The notes: generated by a model from the sequence alone, not told the origin. A stretch of 6,902 nucleotides of DNA from Anaerolineaceae bacterium (GCA_028714615.1 JAQTMA010000034.1:2059-8960); one strand, 5' to 3'; shown: positions 1-6,690, numbered from the stretch's first letter. Numbers and translations: made by a program.

Positions 1-1323
1 AACATCTGCCCGGTATGCACCGGCCTGCCAGGGTCGCTGCCGGTGTTGAACGAGGCTGTGGTCGAGAAAGGCGTGCTGCTGGCGGCTGCCATGCACGCCG
101 ATATCCAGGCCATTTCCCACTTCGACCGCAAAAACTACTTTTATCCCGACTTACCCAAGGGATACCAGATCTCACAGTACGATCGCCCGTTGGCGCGAGG
201 CGGTTACCTGGACTTGCCCACACCGCAAGGCAACACCCGTCGCATCTCTATCACCAAGCTGCATATGGAAGAGGACGCCGGGAAGACCCGCAACGATCGC
301 GAGCGGCGTTTGATCGACTTCAACCGCTGCGGCGTACCGCTGATCGAGATGGTCACCGGGCCAGACCTGCGTTCTGCGGATGAAGCGGCGCAGTACCTGA
401 TCCGCCTGCGCCAATTGCTGCGCTGGATCGGCGTCTCGGTCGCCGATATGGAGAAGGCGCACCTGCGTTGCGACGCGAACGTCTCGATCCGCCCAAAGGG
501 AGCTGCTTACCTCAACCCCAAGACGGAGATCAAGAACGTCAACTCGATCGACGCCGTGCGCGACGCCATCGAGCACGAAATCGAGCGCCAGATCCGCGAG
601 GTCGAGGCGGGCCGCACCATCCAGGCCTGGACGCTGGATTGGGATGAAGAAGCCGGGGTGCTGCGCAAGATGCGCTCCAAAGAGACCGAGGCGGATTACC
701 GCTACTTCCGCGAGCCCGATCTGCTGCCCATCCACCTGGACGATGCCTGGAAAGAGCGCATCCTGGCCTACCTGCCCGAGCTACCCCTTGAGCGGCGTGA
801 CCGCTTCGAGCAAGAGTACAGCCTGCCAGCCTATGATGCGGACATCCTCACCTCCGAGCGCAATCTATCCGATTATTATGAAGCCGCGGTTAAGGCCTAT
901 GGCGGTGACCCGAAACGCGTTTCCAACTGGATGATGAACGACGTACTGCGCATGGTCAACGACCTGGGGACGAGCGCGGAGCACCTGCGCCTGACCCCCG
1001 CCTACCTGGCCGAGATCCTCAACCTGCTCGACGCGGGCGCGATCAACACAAACACGGGCAAGAACCTGCTCTCGAAAGTGCAGCAGACCGGCCACGACCC
1101 CAAAGCCATTGTGGAAGCCGAAGGGCTGGGGAAGGTCAGCGATGACGCCGCCATCCGCACGGTCGCAAGCGAAGTGCTGGCTGAAAGCCCGAAAGAGGTT
1201 GGGGCGTATAAAGCCGGTAAAGTGACCTTAATGGGTTGGTTCGTCGGTCAGGTGATGAAGAAGATGCGCGGCAAAGCCGACCCCAGCCTGGCAAAGATGA
1301 TATTGGAAGAGTTGCTCGGGTAA
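1..1323 (+). CDS. gatB: Aspartyl/glutamyl-tRNA amidotransferase subunit B, 5' end missing
   Basis: GatB is the tRNA-binding kinase subunit of the cytoplasmic GatCAB complex. It activates Glu-tRNA(Gln) or Asp-tRNA(Asn) with ATP so that GatA-derived ammonia can amidate it. The frame is open from base 1, giving 440 visible residues; family members are about 475-500 long, so roughly 40-50 N-terminal residues lie outside the window. Numbering from the first visible codon, I see the CPVC pair (residues 3-6) with the following GLPG, the catalytic-cradle block FDRKNYFYPDLPKGYQIS (41-58), LHMEEDAGK (87-95), and DFNRCGVPLIEMVTGPD (106-122). The C-terminal third is the helical GatB/YqeY tRNA-binding domain, ending in KVTLMGWFVGQVMKKMRGKADP and a short helix before TAA. 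gatC and gatA are not visible and may lie upstream or elsewhere. No strong terminator follows; the next gene, hppA, is convergent. Identification is very secure. Confidence 0.97.
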   Translation, partial: NICPVCTGLPGSLPVLNEAVVEKGVLLAAAMHADIQAISHFDRKNYFYPDLPKGYQISQYDRPLARGGYLDLPTPQGNTRRISITKLHMEEDAGKTRNDRERRLIDFNRCGVPLIEMVTGPDLRSADEAAQYLIRLRQLLRWIGVSVADMEKAHLRCDANVSIRPKGAAYLNPKTEIKNVNSIDAVRDAIEHEIERQIREVEAGRTIQAWTLDWDEEAGVLRKMRSKETEADYRYFREPDLLPIHLDDAWKERILAYLPELPLERRDRFEQEYSLPAYDADILTSERNLSDYYEAAVKAYGGDPKRVSNWMMNDVLRMVNDLGTSAEHLRLTPAYLAEILNLLDAGAINTNTGKNLLSKVQQTGHDPKAIVEAEGLGKVSDDAAIRTVASEVLAESPKEVGAYKAGKVTLMGWFVGQVMKKMRGKADPSLAKMILEELLG

Positions 1324-1324
1324 A

Positions 1325-1483
1325 CTCAACCCGATTGCCCGGCAATCAGCGCTTCAAGACCTGGAATTAGCCCATTTATGGGTTGCCTCCCCAAGAGACC
1401 AGATCTATCGTACGCACGACCGGGATACGATAGTACCCTTGCAGCAAATCGCACATCTTGATCTCGATGGCAATGGAGTTTGA
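1325..1483 (+). pseudogene. Possible gene remnant without start codon downstream of gatB
   Basis: A frame that is +1 relative to gatB is open from 1301, inside the gatB tail, to a TGA at 1481-1483. Its translation after gatB ends looks protein-like: it contains LQDLELAHLWVASPRDQIYR and then HDRDTIVPLQQIAHLDLDG. There is no ATG or GTG, and no ribosome-binding site ahead of it, so it cannot be an intact gene. The pattern of LWV, then P-x-D-x-x-Y, then a charged turn, then VPL resembles, from memory, the C-terminal end of AAA_14/DUF4143 ATPases (LWVVYPG...Y.L...VLPL). That match is inference and unaligned. An open frame of about 50 codons is not statistically striking on its own, and a complementary frame on the other strand is also open. 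Confidence 0.28.
1405..1433. repeat. Perfect 8-bp inverted repeat between convergent genes
   Basis: CTATCGTA at 1405-1412 is mirrored exactly by TACGATAG at 1426-1433, with a 13-base loop. The arms are 21 bp apart start to start, about two helical turns. No T-run follows on either strand, so it is not a standard intrinsic terminator. It could be a weak bidirectional RNA hairpin, a protein-binding dyad, or chance. Confidence 0.4.
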
Positions 1484-1574
1484 TTTTGCCAGGGAACAGT
1501 TCGGAGAAACAAGAGGCGCGGGTGTTTGAATTTACGTCAAGGATGCTTGATCAACCCCGAGTCAATATGGATAA

Positions 1575-3701
1575 TTAGACAAACAGCGGGGCGAGCACCA
1601 GCGCTACGGTCGCCAACAACTTGACCAGCACGTGCAGTGACGGTCCAGCCGTATCCTTGAAGGGATCCCCGACGGTATCACCTACCACGGCAGCCGCGTG
1701 AGCGGCCGAGCCCTTGCCCATCACGTTTCCCAGATCATCCAATAATTGGCCATCTTCGATATACTTCTTGGCGTTGTCCCAGGCTCCACCGCCGTTGTTC
1801 ATGAAGGAAGCTAACAGGATGCCGCTGATGGTACCGACCATTAACATAGCTGCAACGGTCATGGCCGCGTCATATTGCGGATTCATCCGGAAAAGGGTGC
1901 CGACAACCACCGGTCCAAGCAGGGGCACCAGCCCAGGGGCAATCATGCCGCTCAAGGCTGCCTGGGTGGTGATATCGACTGCCCGCGCATAATCCGGGCG
2001 GGCTTCGCCGGTCATGATCTTCGGGTTCTCCGCAAACTGGCAGCGCACCTCCTCAATGATCTTGGTCGCCGCAATCCCCACCGCGCGGATAGCCAGAGAA
2101 GCGAACAGGTACACCATCATGGCTGCGAACAATGCCCCAACGAAGACTTCCACCCGGTCCAGGTCAACCACGCCAAAGGAAGCCTTACGCAGGAAGGCTA
2201 CCCGGTCCAGATAGGCATTGAAGAGCAAAAAGGCCGCCAGGCCGGCGGAAATCATGGCGTAGCCCTTGGTCAAGGCTTTGGTGGTATTCCCGACCGCGTC
2301 CAGCCGGTCGGTAACGCGGCGGATGGCTGCGCCGGCTCCCGCCATTTGATTGATGCCATTGGCGTTATCAGTAATAGGCCCAAAGGTGTCTTCTGCCAGG
2401 ATATAGGGGCAGGTCATGAGCATCCCCATGGTCGCGACGGCCGTCCCGAAAACGCCCCCACCGGGGATATTCGCCAGGCTGCCCAGGAAATAGGAGAGCA
2501 ACAAGGCTGAGCCGATGGTCAGCGCAGTCGACAGGGTGGTTTCAAACCCAACCGCCGTACCCACCACAATATTGGTTGCCGAACCGGTGCGAGAAGCGTG
2601 GATGATGGATTTCACCGGGCGGAAGCGGTCTTCTGTGTAATACTGGGTGGTGTAGACCACCACGATGCTGGCGACGATGCCAACCATGCCCGCCCCAAAC
2701 AATACCCAACTGTGCAGCATGGTCATCACGGTCAGAAGCAACCCGCCCACGCTGAGGAAGACCGCGACGAAGTAGCCCCGGTTGAGAGAATTCATCGGGT
2801 TTTCTTCACCGTGGTACCGCACCGAAAGGATCCCCACCATGCTCGCCAGCAGCCCGAAACTGCGCACCACCAGGGGAAACAGGATCCAGGCCACATTTTT
2901 GGTCGCCGCATAGATCACCGTCGCCAGGATCATGGCGCCGATGCTCTCGGCGGCGGTCGATTCGAACAGATCGGCGCCGCGCCCGGCGCAATCCCCCACG
3001 TTATCGCCGACCAGGTCGGCAATAACAGCCGCATTACGCGCATCGTCTTCAGGAATGCCCGCCTCCACTTTACCGACCAGGTCAGCGCCCATGTCAGCCG
3101 CCTTGGTGTAGATGCCGCCGCCGAGTTGGGCAAACAGGGCCACGAAGCTCGCGCCGAAACCAAACCCAACGATCAACTGCGGGGCTATCCCTGGGTCATT
3201 CGCACCCCCATAGGCGAAGTAGATGACCGCAACTCCTAACAGGCTCAACGCGACAACCAGGAATCCGGACACTGCGCCACCATGCAGCGCAGTCAAGAGC
3301 GCTTCACCAAGGCCTCGTTGAGAAGCGCTGGCGCAACGCACGTTGGCTCTCACCGCCACATACATCCCGATAAAACCTGCCAGGCCGGAACAGATTGCCC
3401 CGGTCATGAACGCGACCGCCGTACGCCAGGCGATGTCGAAGGAGGTCATCCCTTGAACGCCAGTTTCGGCGCTGAGCAAGCCCAACAAAGCGCCCACCAT
3501 TATGGCAACAACGATCGACATGGAAGCGATTGTTGTATACTGGCGCCGGAGGAAGGCCTTGGCTCCTTCGAAGATGATTTCTCCCACCTCTTGCATGCGG
3601 GGAGTACCGGTGGGTTGCCTGAGTACTTTGCCCGCCAAAAGCAGCGAGAAAATGATGGCTCCGATTCCTGAGAGGGGTACGACCCAAAAGATAAATGGCA
3701 T
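1575..3701 (-). CDS. hppA: Membrane-bound proton-translocating pyrophosphatase, K+-independent type
   Basis: This 708-residue protein is an integral membrane enzyme that couples hydrolysis of pyrophosphate in the cytoplasm to ion transport across the membrane. The length is typical of the family, which usually has about 16 membrane helices, and long hydrophobic segments run throughout. Substrate-binding motifs are DMGADLVGKVE (203-213), GDNVGDCAGRGADLFES (232-248), GPITDNANGI (441-450), and near the C-terminus GGAWDNAKKYIE and HAAAVVGDTVGDPFKDTAGPSL. The subtype signature GNTTKALTKG (471-480) has Lys475 and Thr478 where potassium-dependent enzymes have Ala and Gly/Ala, so a K+-independent H+ pump is the expected type. 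The semi-conserved gate Glu follows DLF (E247), as in K+-independent bacterial enzymes. Start ATG 3701-3699 is preceded by AAGGAG with 6-nt spacing. Two usually invariant positions differ: CAGR for CAGM (R241) and GPSLH for GPSLN (H690). It is monocistronic as far as visible, with its own promoter at 3858-3886. Confidence 0.97.
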   Translation of the reverse strand: MPFIFWVVPLSGIGAIIFSLLLAGKVLRQPTGTPRMQEVGEIIFEGAKAFLRRQYTTIASMSIVVAIMVGALLGLLSAETGVQGMTSFDIAWRTAVAFMTGAICSGLAGFIGMYVAVRANVRCASASQRGLGEALLTALHGGAVSGFLVVALSLLGVAVIYFAYGGANDPGIAPQLIVGFGFGASFVALFAQLGGGIYTKAADMGADLVGKVEAGIPEDDARNAAVIADLVGDNVGDCAGRGADLFESTAAESIGAMILATVIYAATKNVAWILFPLVVRSFGLLASMVGILSVRYHGEENPMNSLNRGYFVAVFLSVGGLLLTVMTMLHSWVLFGAGMVGIVASIVVVYTTQYYTEDRFRPVKSIIHASRTGSATNIVVGTAVGFETTLSTALTIGSALLLSYFLGSLANIPGGGVFGTAVATMGMLMTCPYILAEDTFGPITDNANGINQMAGAGAAIRRVTDRLDAVGNTTKALTKGYAMISAGLAAFLLFNAYLDRVAFLRKASFGVVDLDRVEVFVGALFAAMMVYLFASLAIRAVGIAATKIIEEVRCQFAENPKIMTGEARPDYARAVDITTQAALSGMIAPGLVPLLGPVVVGTLFRMNPQYDAAMTVAAMLMVGTISGILLASFMNNGGGAWDNAKKYIEDGQLLDDLGNVMGKGSAAHAAAVVGDTVGDPFKDTAGPSLHVLVKLLATVALVLAPLFV

Positions 3702-3851
3702 TTCCCACTCCTTGAAGGTTTGGGTATCCGGTTGAGTTGGTTAATGGTTTGAATCAGCGAGCCCGGGAACGCCCGGTCTCGTTCAGCGACTTGACCTATT
3801 CCCGAAGAACGTTCCATGCAATGCATGCATATCATCCCCCAATCCAAATAT
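3702..3851 (-). other. Long 5' untranslated leader of hppA
   Basis: If transcription starts near 3851, as the promoter predicts, hppA has a leader of about 150 nt. It contains self-complementary stretches: ATGCATGCAT (3821-3830), CATGCA-A-TGCATG (3815-3827), and a GAACG/CGTTC pair around 3766-3783. I do not recognise any known riboswitch class or a leader peptide. The leader ends with AAGGAG (3713-3708). Its length hints at RNA-level or operator control, but that is only inference. Confidence 0.4.
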
Positions 3852-3857
3852 AGGGTA

Positions 3858-3886
3858 AGTTTAGAATTTATTACCCGATTTGTCAA
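3858..3886 (-). promoter_or_regulatory. Sigma70-type promoter for hppA
   Basis: On the minus strand there is a consensus -35 TTGACA (3886-3881), a spacer of exactly 17 bp, and a -10 TAAACT (3863-3858; 4 of 6 consensus). The surrounding sequence is AT-rich compared with the window. The predicted start is an A near 3851. It points toward hppA and sits in the only gap upstream of that gene. Confidence 0.7.
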
Positions 3887-3926
3887 CTACCTTTTGTTTG
3901 CAACTAGACAGGGATAGGCGGCTCAA

Positions 3927-3951
3927 TAGGAATCCTTCACGGCGATTCCTA
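3927..3951. repeat. Perfect 8-bp inverted repeat (hairpin or operator-like)
   Basis: TAGGAATC (3927-3934) and GATTCCTA (3944-3951) are exact reverse complements separated by 9 bases. It lies 40 bp upstream of the hppA -35 element and immediately before the AAAGAG that could serve as ribosome-binding site for the small frame starting at 3966. It may be a regulator site for either divergent unit, or an RNA hairpin in a plus-strand transcript. No T-run follows, so a terminator is unlikely. Confidence 0.45.
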
Positions 3952-3965
3952 AAGAGATTAACGCC

Positions 3966-4130
3966 GTGGCTACCTCGGCCACCCGAGGGGCCGAAAACCA
4001 GGCAGAGTTCATCCAACGCTTACATACGGAGGCCGGGCTGGACGGTCTGTTGGTCGACTACCTGGCACGCAACGGGCATACCCAGGCGCTGGGGGGCATC
4101 ATCCGCATCCCCGCCCCTGCGCCCATTTAA
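3966..4130 (+). CDS. Possible small hypothetical protein (54 residues, GTG start)
   Basis: I do not recognise this gene. The frame runs from GTG 3966 to TAA 4128-4130 and contains AEFIQRLHTEAGLDGLLVDY followed by LARNGHTQALGGIIRIP. The composition is that of a soluble amphipathic-helical protein, with no signal peptide, membrane helix or cysteine motif. About three quarters of codons end in G or C (roughly 42 of 54), matching the neighbours and supporting real or recent coding. There is no ATG in the frame: an in-frame stop at 3927 limits it, leaving GTG 3966 as the only usual start. A weak AAAGAG lies 9 nt upstream, preceded by a perfect 8-bp hairpin. The stop lies 7 nt from the convergent stop of the HIT gene, a tidy junction. 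It could be a small gene or the surviving C-terminal piece of a larger one. No convincing promoter is visible. Confidence 0.4.
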   Translation: MATSATRGAENQAEFIQRLHTEAGLDGLLVDYLARNGHTQALGGIIRIPAPAPI

Positions 4131-4137
4131 CCTGAGG

Positions 4138-4623
4138 TCAATCGGTTTGCCAGGCTTGTTTAATGCGCAGAAAAGTGTCTTCCAGATTTTCGGGTAGCAC
4201 GCGCGTATCCCCCACTGTCGACATGAAGTTGGTGTCCCCCGCCCAGCGCGGCACCAGGTGCAGATGCACATGGGCGGCAACCCCCGCACCGGCCGCTTCG
4301 CCGATATTCGCTCCCATGTTAAAGCCATCCGGATGGTATACGGCTCGCAATACACCCATAGCCTGGGTGACCAACTCGATCATCTCCGCGCGGGTTTCTG
4401 GAGAAAGCGCATCCAGGTTGGCGGTATGCTCGAGCGGCACCACCATCAAATGGCCACTGGTATACGGGTACCGATTCAAAATGACAAACGCACTTCGCCC
4501 CCGGCTAACGATCAAATTGGCAGGGCCGTCGTGAAGGGCAAGCTCCCTGCAGAAGACACATTCGTCTTTGCTTTCATGATTTTCAATGTATTCCATACGC
4601 CAGGGCGACCAAATTGTTTTCAT
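4138..4623 (-). CDS. HIT-family protein, Ap4A phosphorylase/hydrolase-like
   Basis: This 161-residue protein belongs to the histidine-triad superfamily, which hydrolyses or phosphorolyses nucleoside phosphates. The active-site triad HVHLHLV is at residues 118-124, with the middle-to-last His providing the nucleophile. A CVFC pair (22-25) with His58 in SGHLMVVP suggests a structural zinc site. The opening IWSPWRMEYI and the tail PRWAGDTNF...VLPE match the layout of actinobacterial and chloroflexal Ap4A phosphorylases such as M. tuberculosis Rv2613c, so clearance of diadenosine polyphosphates is the likeliest role; the exact reaction is inferred. The frame is open upstream to 4743, but the extension would be unlike the family and would run through the promoter, so I place the start at ATG 4623-4621, next to a modest AGAGG. 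It converges on a possible small gene (7-nt gap) and diverges from xseA. Confidence 0.93.
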   Translation of the reverse strand: MKTIWSPWRMEYIENHESKDECVFCRELALHDGPANLIVSRGRSAFVILNRYPYTSGHLMVVPLEHTANLDALSPETRAEMIELVTQAMGVLRAVYHPDGFNMGANIGEAAGAGVAAHVHLHLVPRWAGDTNFMSTVGDTRVLPENLEDTFLRIKQAWQTD

Positions 4624-4688
4624 ATCCTCTGTTTGTGGACAGGTTGCCGGGTTCCATACCCAATCCACCCGCCGGTAATCACACTCCC

Positions 4689-4697
4689 ATTTTAACA
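4689..4697 (-). promoter_or_regulatory. Extended -10 promoter for the HIT gene
   Basis: On the minus strand TGT-TAAAAT (4697-4689) fits the extended -10 form TGnTATAAT with one mismatch. A -35 match 17 bp upstream is poor (TTCTCC), as is usual for extended -10 promoters. The predicted start is near 4682, giving a leader of about 59 nt. This lies upstream of ATG 4623 and supports that shorter start. Confidence 0.5.
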
Positions 4698-4726
4698 CGC
4701 TCGCTTGAATTGGAGAAGCGCAAGTG

Positions 4727-4755
4727 TTGACACCATGCTCCAAGCAGAGTATCCT
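4727..4755 (+). promoter_or_regulatory. Sigma70-type promoter for the xseA operon
   Basis: A consensus -35 TTGACA (4727-4732) is followed after exactly 17 bp by TATCCT (4750-4755; 4 of 6 consensus). The predicted transcript start is at 4762-4763, that is, at the A of the ATG chosen for xseA. Such an mRNA would have no leader. The upstream GTG (4724) would lie outside the transcript. Confidence 0.6.
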
Positions 4756-4762
4756 ACTTGCA

Positions 4763-6004
4763 ATGGAAGCGTTCCCCTTATTCCAGCCGCGTTGCTTAAC
4801 CGTATCCTATCTCACCCAGATGATCAAAGATCTTCTCGAGAGCGAGGAGAGCTTGCAAGACGTCTGGATTGAAGGCGAAGTTTCGAACCTTTCTCGGCCT
4901 TCTTCCGGTCACCTGTATTTCACCTTGAAAGATGGGGCTTGCTCGCTCAACTGCGTAATCTGGCGCGGAAATGCTCAGCGCTTGCGCACCCAACCGAGGG
5001 AAGGCGCCCTGATGCAAGCCCACGGCGCCATCGGGGTTTACCCGGCCGGGGGGAAATACCAGTTATACGTGGACCTCGTCCGGCCGGCAGGTGAAGGGGA
5101 GCTCTTCCGCCAGTTCCTGCTGCTGAAAGAAAAGCTGGAAGCGGAAGGCTTGTTCGCTGAAGAACGTAAGCGGCCGATCCCCGCCTGGCCGCATTGCATC
5201 GGGATCGTTACCTCTTCCACTGGCGCAGCCTTGCAGGACATGCTCAATGTGCTCGGGCGCCGCTATACGATGGCAGAGATCATCCTGGCGCCCACCTCCG
5301 TGCAAGGACCTGAAGCTCCCTTGGGGATTGCAGCCGCATTGCACACCCTCAATCGACTCATCCATCCGGACGTGATCTTGCTTGCCCGCGGGGGAGGCTC
5401 GATTGAAGACCTGTGGGCGTTCAATGACGAGCGCGTGGTGCGAGCCATCTGCGCCTCTTCCGCCCCGGTGATCACCGGCATCGGCCACGAGACGGATTAC
5501 ACCCTGGCCGATTTTGCCTGCGATCTGCGGGCGCCTACTCCCAGCGGAGCAGCCATGTTGTGTGTGCCAGACCGGGATGAGTTGCGCCAAAACCTGTCCG
5601 AACAAATCTCCCGCCTGGCCCGTAGCATCGAATCCAGCCTGGAGGATCACCGCTGGGAATTGGCCGATCGGCATCGCCGGTTGGTGCGGGTGTCTCCCCT
5701 CGGGCTGATCCAAAACCAACGCCAGCGGGTGGATGACCTGGAGCGCGGCGCTGCCCAGGCGCTGCATCACCACCTGCGCCTGCAGCGGGCTCGCCTGGAT
5801 GGAGTGGCGCTGCGCCTGGTGAGTTTGAGCCCGCAGTCCGTGCTGCAGCGTGGATATGCGATGGTCACACACCAGGCCCAGGGCGGGTTGGTGAGAAGCA
5901 CCCGCCAGGTGAACCCGGGCGACCCATTGGATGTGCGTGTATCGGACGGGCGATTCACCGTCCGGGTGACAGATAAACCTGAAAGGAGTAACCGGGATGG
6001 TTGA
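4763..6004 (+). CDS. xseA: Exodeoxyribonuclease VII large subunit
   Basis: XseA is the catalytic subunit of exonuclease VII, which together with several XseB copies degrades single-stranded DNA from both ends to short oligonucleotides and acts in repair. From ATG 4763 the product is 413 residues, at the short end for the family. An N-terminal OB-fold (about residues 12-107, starting LTVSYLTQMIK and including VWIEGEVSNL) binds DNA. The catalytic domain has IVTSSTGAALQDML (D159), GGGSIEDLWAFNDE (210-223) and GIGHETD (239-245), matching the catalytic Asp and His-x-x-Asp residues of E. coli XseA. A basic helical, probably coiled-coil region (about 270-345) and a C-terminal cap (VLQRGYAMV) follow. 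An alternative start is GTG 4724, which has GGAG 8 nt upstream and would add 13 residues. I prefer 4763 because N-termini like PLF.P..LTVS are common and the promoter overlaps the GTG. The gene overlaps xseB by 8 nt. Confidence 0.96.
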   Translation: MEAFPLFQPRCLTVSYLTQMIKDLLESEESLQDVWIEGEVSNLSRPSSGHLYFTLKDGACSLNCVIWRGNAQRLRTQPREGALMQAHGAIGVYPAGGKYQLYVDLVRPAGEGELFRQFLLLKEKLEAEGLFAEERKRPIPAWPHCIGIVTSSTGAALQDMLNVLGRRYTMAEIILAPTSVQGPEAPLGIAAALHTLNRLIHPDVILLARGGGSIEDLWAFNDERVVRAICASSAPVITGIGHETDYTLADFACDLRAPTPSGAAMLCVPDRDELRQNLSEQISRLARSIESSLEDHRWELADRHRRLVRVSPLGLIQNQRQRVDDLERGAAQALHHHLRLQRARLDGVALRLVSLSPQSVLQRGYAMVTHQAQGGLVRSTRQVNPGDPLDVRVSDGRFTVRVTDKPERSNRDG

Positions 6005-6236
6005 TGCGACCCCCGTTGAGCAAATGACTTACGAAACCGCCTTCTTCGAACTGGAAGCGATTGTGGCCGCTCTGGAGGCCAACCAGCGCCCTCTGGAAGA
6101 AGCCATGGGCTTGTTCGAACGCGGTCAGTCCCTGGCAGCCCACTGCTCTTCCCTCCTTGACCAGGCGGAACTCAAAGTACACCAGTTGAGCGGAGAAGAC
6201 CTGTTGGACGAGGGCGGTAGGGAAGCCGAAGCATGA
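5997..6236 (+). CDS. xseB: Exodeoxyribonuclease VII small subunit
   Basis: This 79-residue protein is the small, all-helical subunit of exonuclease VII. It packs on the coiled coil of XseA and is needed for the active complex. The diagnostic helical hairpin is TYETAFFELEAIVAALEANQ, then PLEEAMGLFERGQSLAAHC, then a second helix ending near LDQAELKVHQL; the acidic tail is typical. The length matches the family norm of about 80. The start at 5997 lies 8 nt after a strong AAAGGAG (5982-5988), inside the end of xseA, with an 8-nt overlap, so translation is probably coupled and the subunit ratio may be boosted by this good ribosome-binding site. It overlaps the next gene by 4 nt (ATGA). Confidence 0.95.
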   Translation: MVDATPVEQMTYETAFFELEAIVAALEANQRPLEEAMGLFERGQSLAAHCSSLLDQAELKVHQLSGEDLLDEGGREAEA

Positions 6237-6685
6237 GCCCCCTTGGCATTTTTGCCAACCGGGTTCTTTTCGTCGGGCTGCTGGCCTGGTCGATCGCACA
6301 AGCGATCAAACTTCCCCTTGAATACCTGCACACCCGCCGCTGGAACTGGTCCTTGTTGCTCAGCGCGGGGGGAATGCCCAGCTCGCATTCTGCCCTGGTC
6401 GTGGCGACCACCCTGGCAATCGGCCTGTTTTACGGATTCGACCATCCCATGTTTGCCCTGGGAGTAGCCGTGACGATGGTGGTCACCTACGACGCTACCA
6501 ATATTCGCCGGCAAGCCGGCATACACGCCCAGAAGATCAACCTGATCATCGAGGAGCTGTTCAGCGGCCAACCCATCAACGAGGAACAGCTCAAGGAAGT
6601 ACTCGGACACACGCCGCTGGAAGTGGCGGGGGGGATTGTGTTGGGCAGCGCCGTAGCCGTGCTGGCCTGGTTTTTCTCGCGATAA
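6233..6685 (+). CDS. Divergent PAP2 (DUF212/YuiD-like) family membrane protein
   Basis: This 150-residue protein is a small membrane protein of the DUF212 (divergent PAP2) family, like B. subtilis YuiD. It has the phosphatase-like signature GGMPSSHS (46-53), then YDATNIRRQAGIHAQKIN (86-103) and LGHTPLEVAGGIVLG (124-138), all hallmarks of the family. Hydrophobic segments at about 9-27, 50-67, 72-86 and 131-148 suggest a few membrane helices. The motif resembles lipid phosphatases, so a role on lipid phosphates is possible, but I know of no firm biochemical proof for the family. The start ATG overlaps the xseB stop as ATGA, pointing to translational coupling as third gene of the operon. The length is normal and the gene is intact. 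A stem-loop at 6759-6797 probably ends the transcript. Confidence 0.93.
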   Translation: MSPLGIFANRVLFVGLLAWSIAQAIKLPLEYLHTRRWNWSLLLSAGGMPSSHSALVVATTLAIGLFYGFDHPMFALGVAVTMVVTYDATNIRRQAGIHAQKINLIIEELFSGQPINEEQLKEVLGHTPLEVAGGIVLGSAVAVLAWFFSR

Positions 6686-6690
6686 CTATC

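Noticed and set aside
1333..1347. GATTGC/GCAATC hairpin right after gatB as a terminator
   Set aside because: The stem is only 6 bp with a 3-base loop and no T-tract follows on either strand.
1376..1531. Minus-strand open frame of 51 codons downstream of hppA, with protein-like text (IEIKMCDLLQGYYRIPVV)
   Set aside because: It is bounded by two stops, has only an internal ATG and no ribosome-binding site, and overlaps the competing plus-strand remnant. Either could be chance; I kept only one and gave it low confidence.
2598..3239. Long plus-strand frame antisense to hppA
   Set aside because: It is rich in His, Gln and Arg, as expected for the shadow of a GC-rich membrane protein gene, with no recognisable motif.
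3880..4197. 105-codon plus-strand frame overlapping the hppA promoter and the HIT 3' end
   Set aside because: It runs through the hppA -35 element and 60 bases into the HIT coding region on the other strand. Its translation is Arg/Pro/Ser-rich and less coding-like than the GTG frame at 3966.
4624..4743. Upstream extension of the HIT gene to ATG 4743
   Set aside because: It would add 40 residues unlike the family and would cover the extended -10 promoter and the xseA promoter. The family normally starts close to the SPWR block.
5063..5872. 269-codon minus-strand frame opposite xseA
   Set aside because: It is a mirror of a well-supported catalytic gene. Its composition is Gln/His/Arg-rich and no domain is recognisable.
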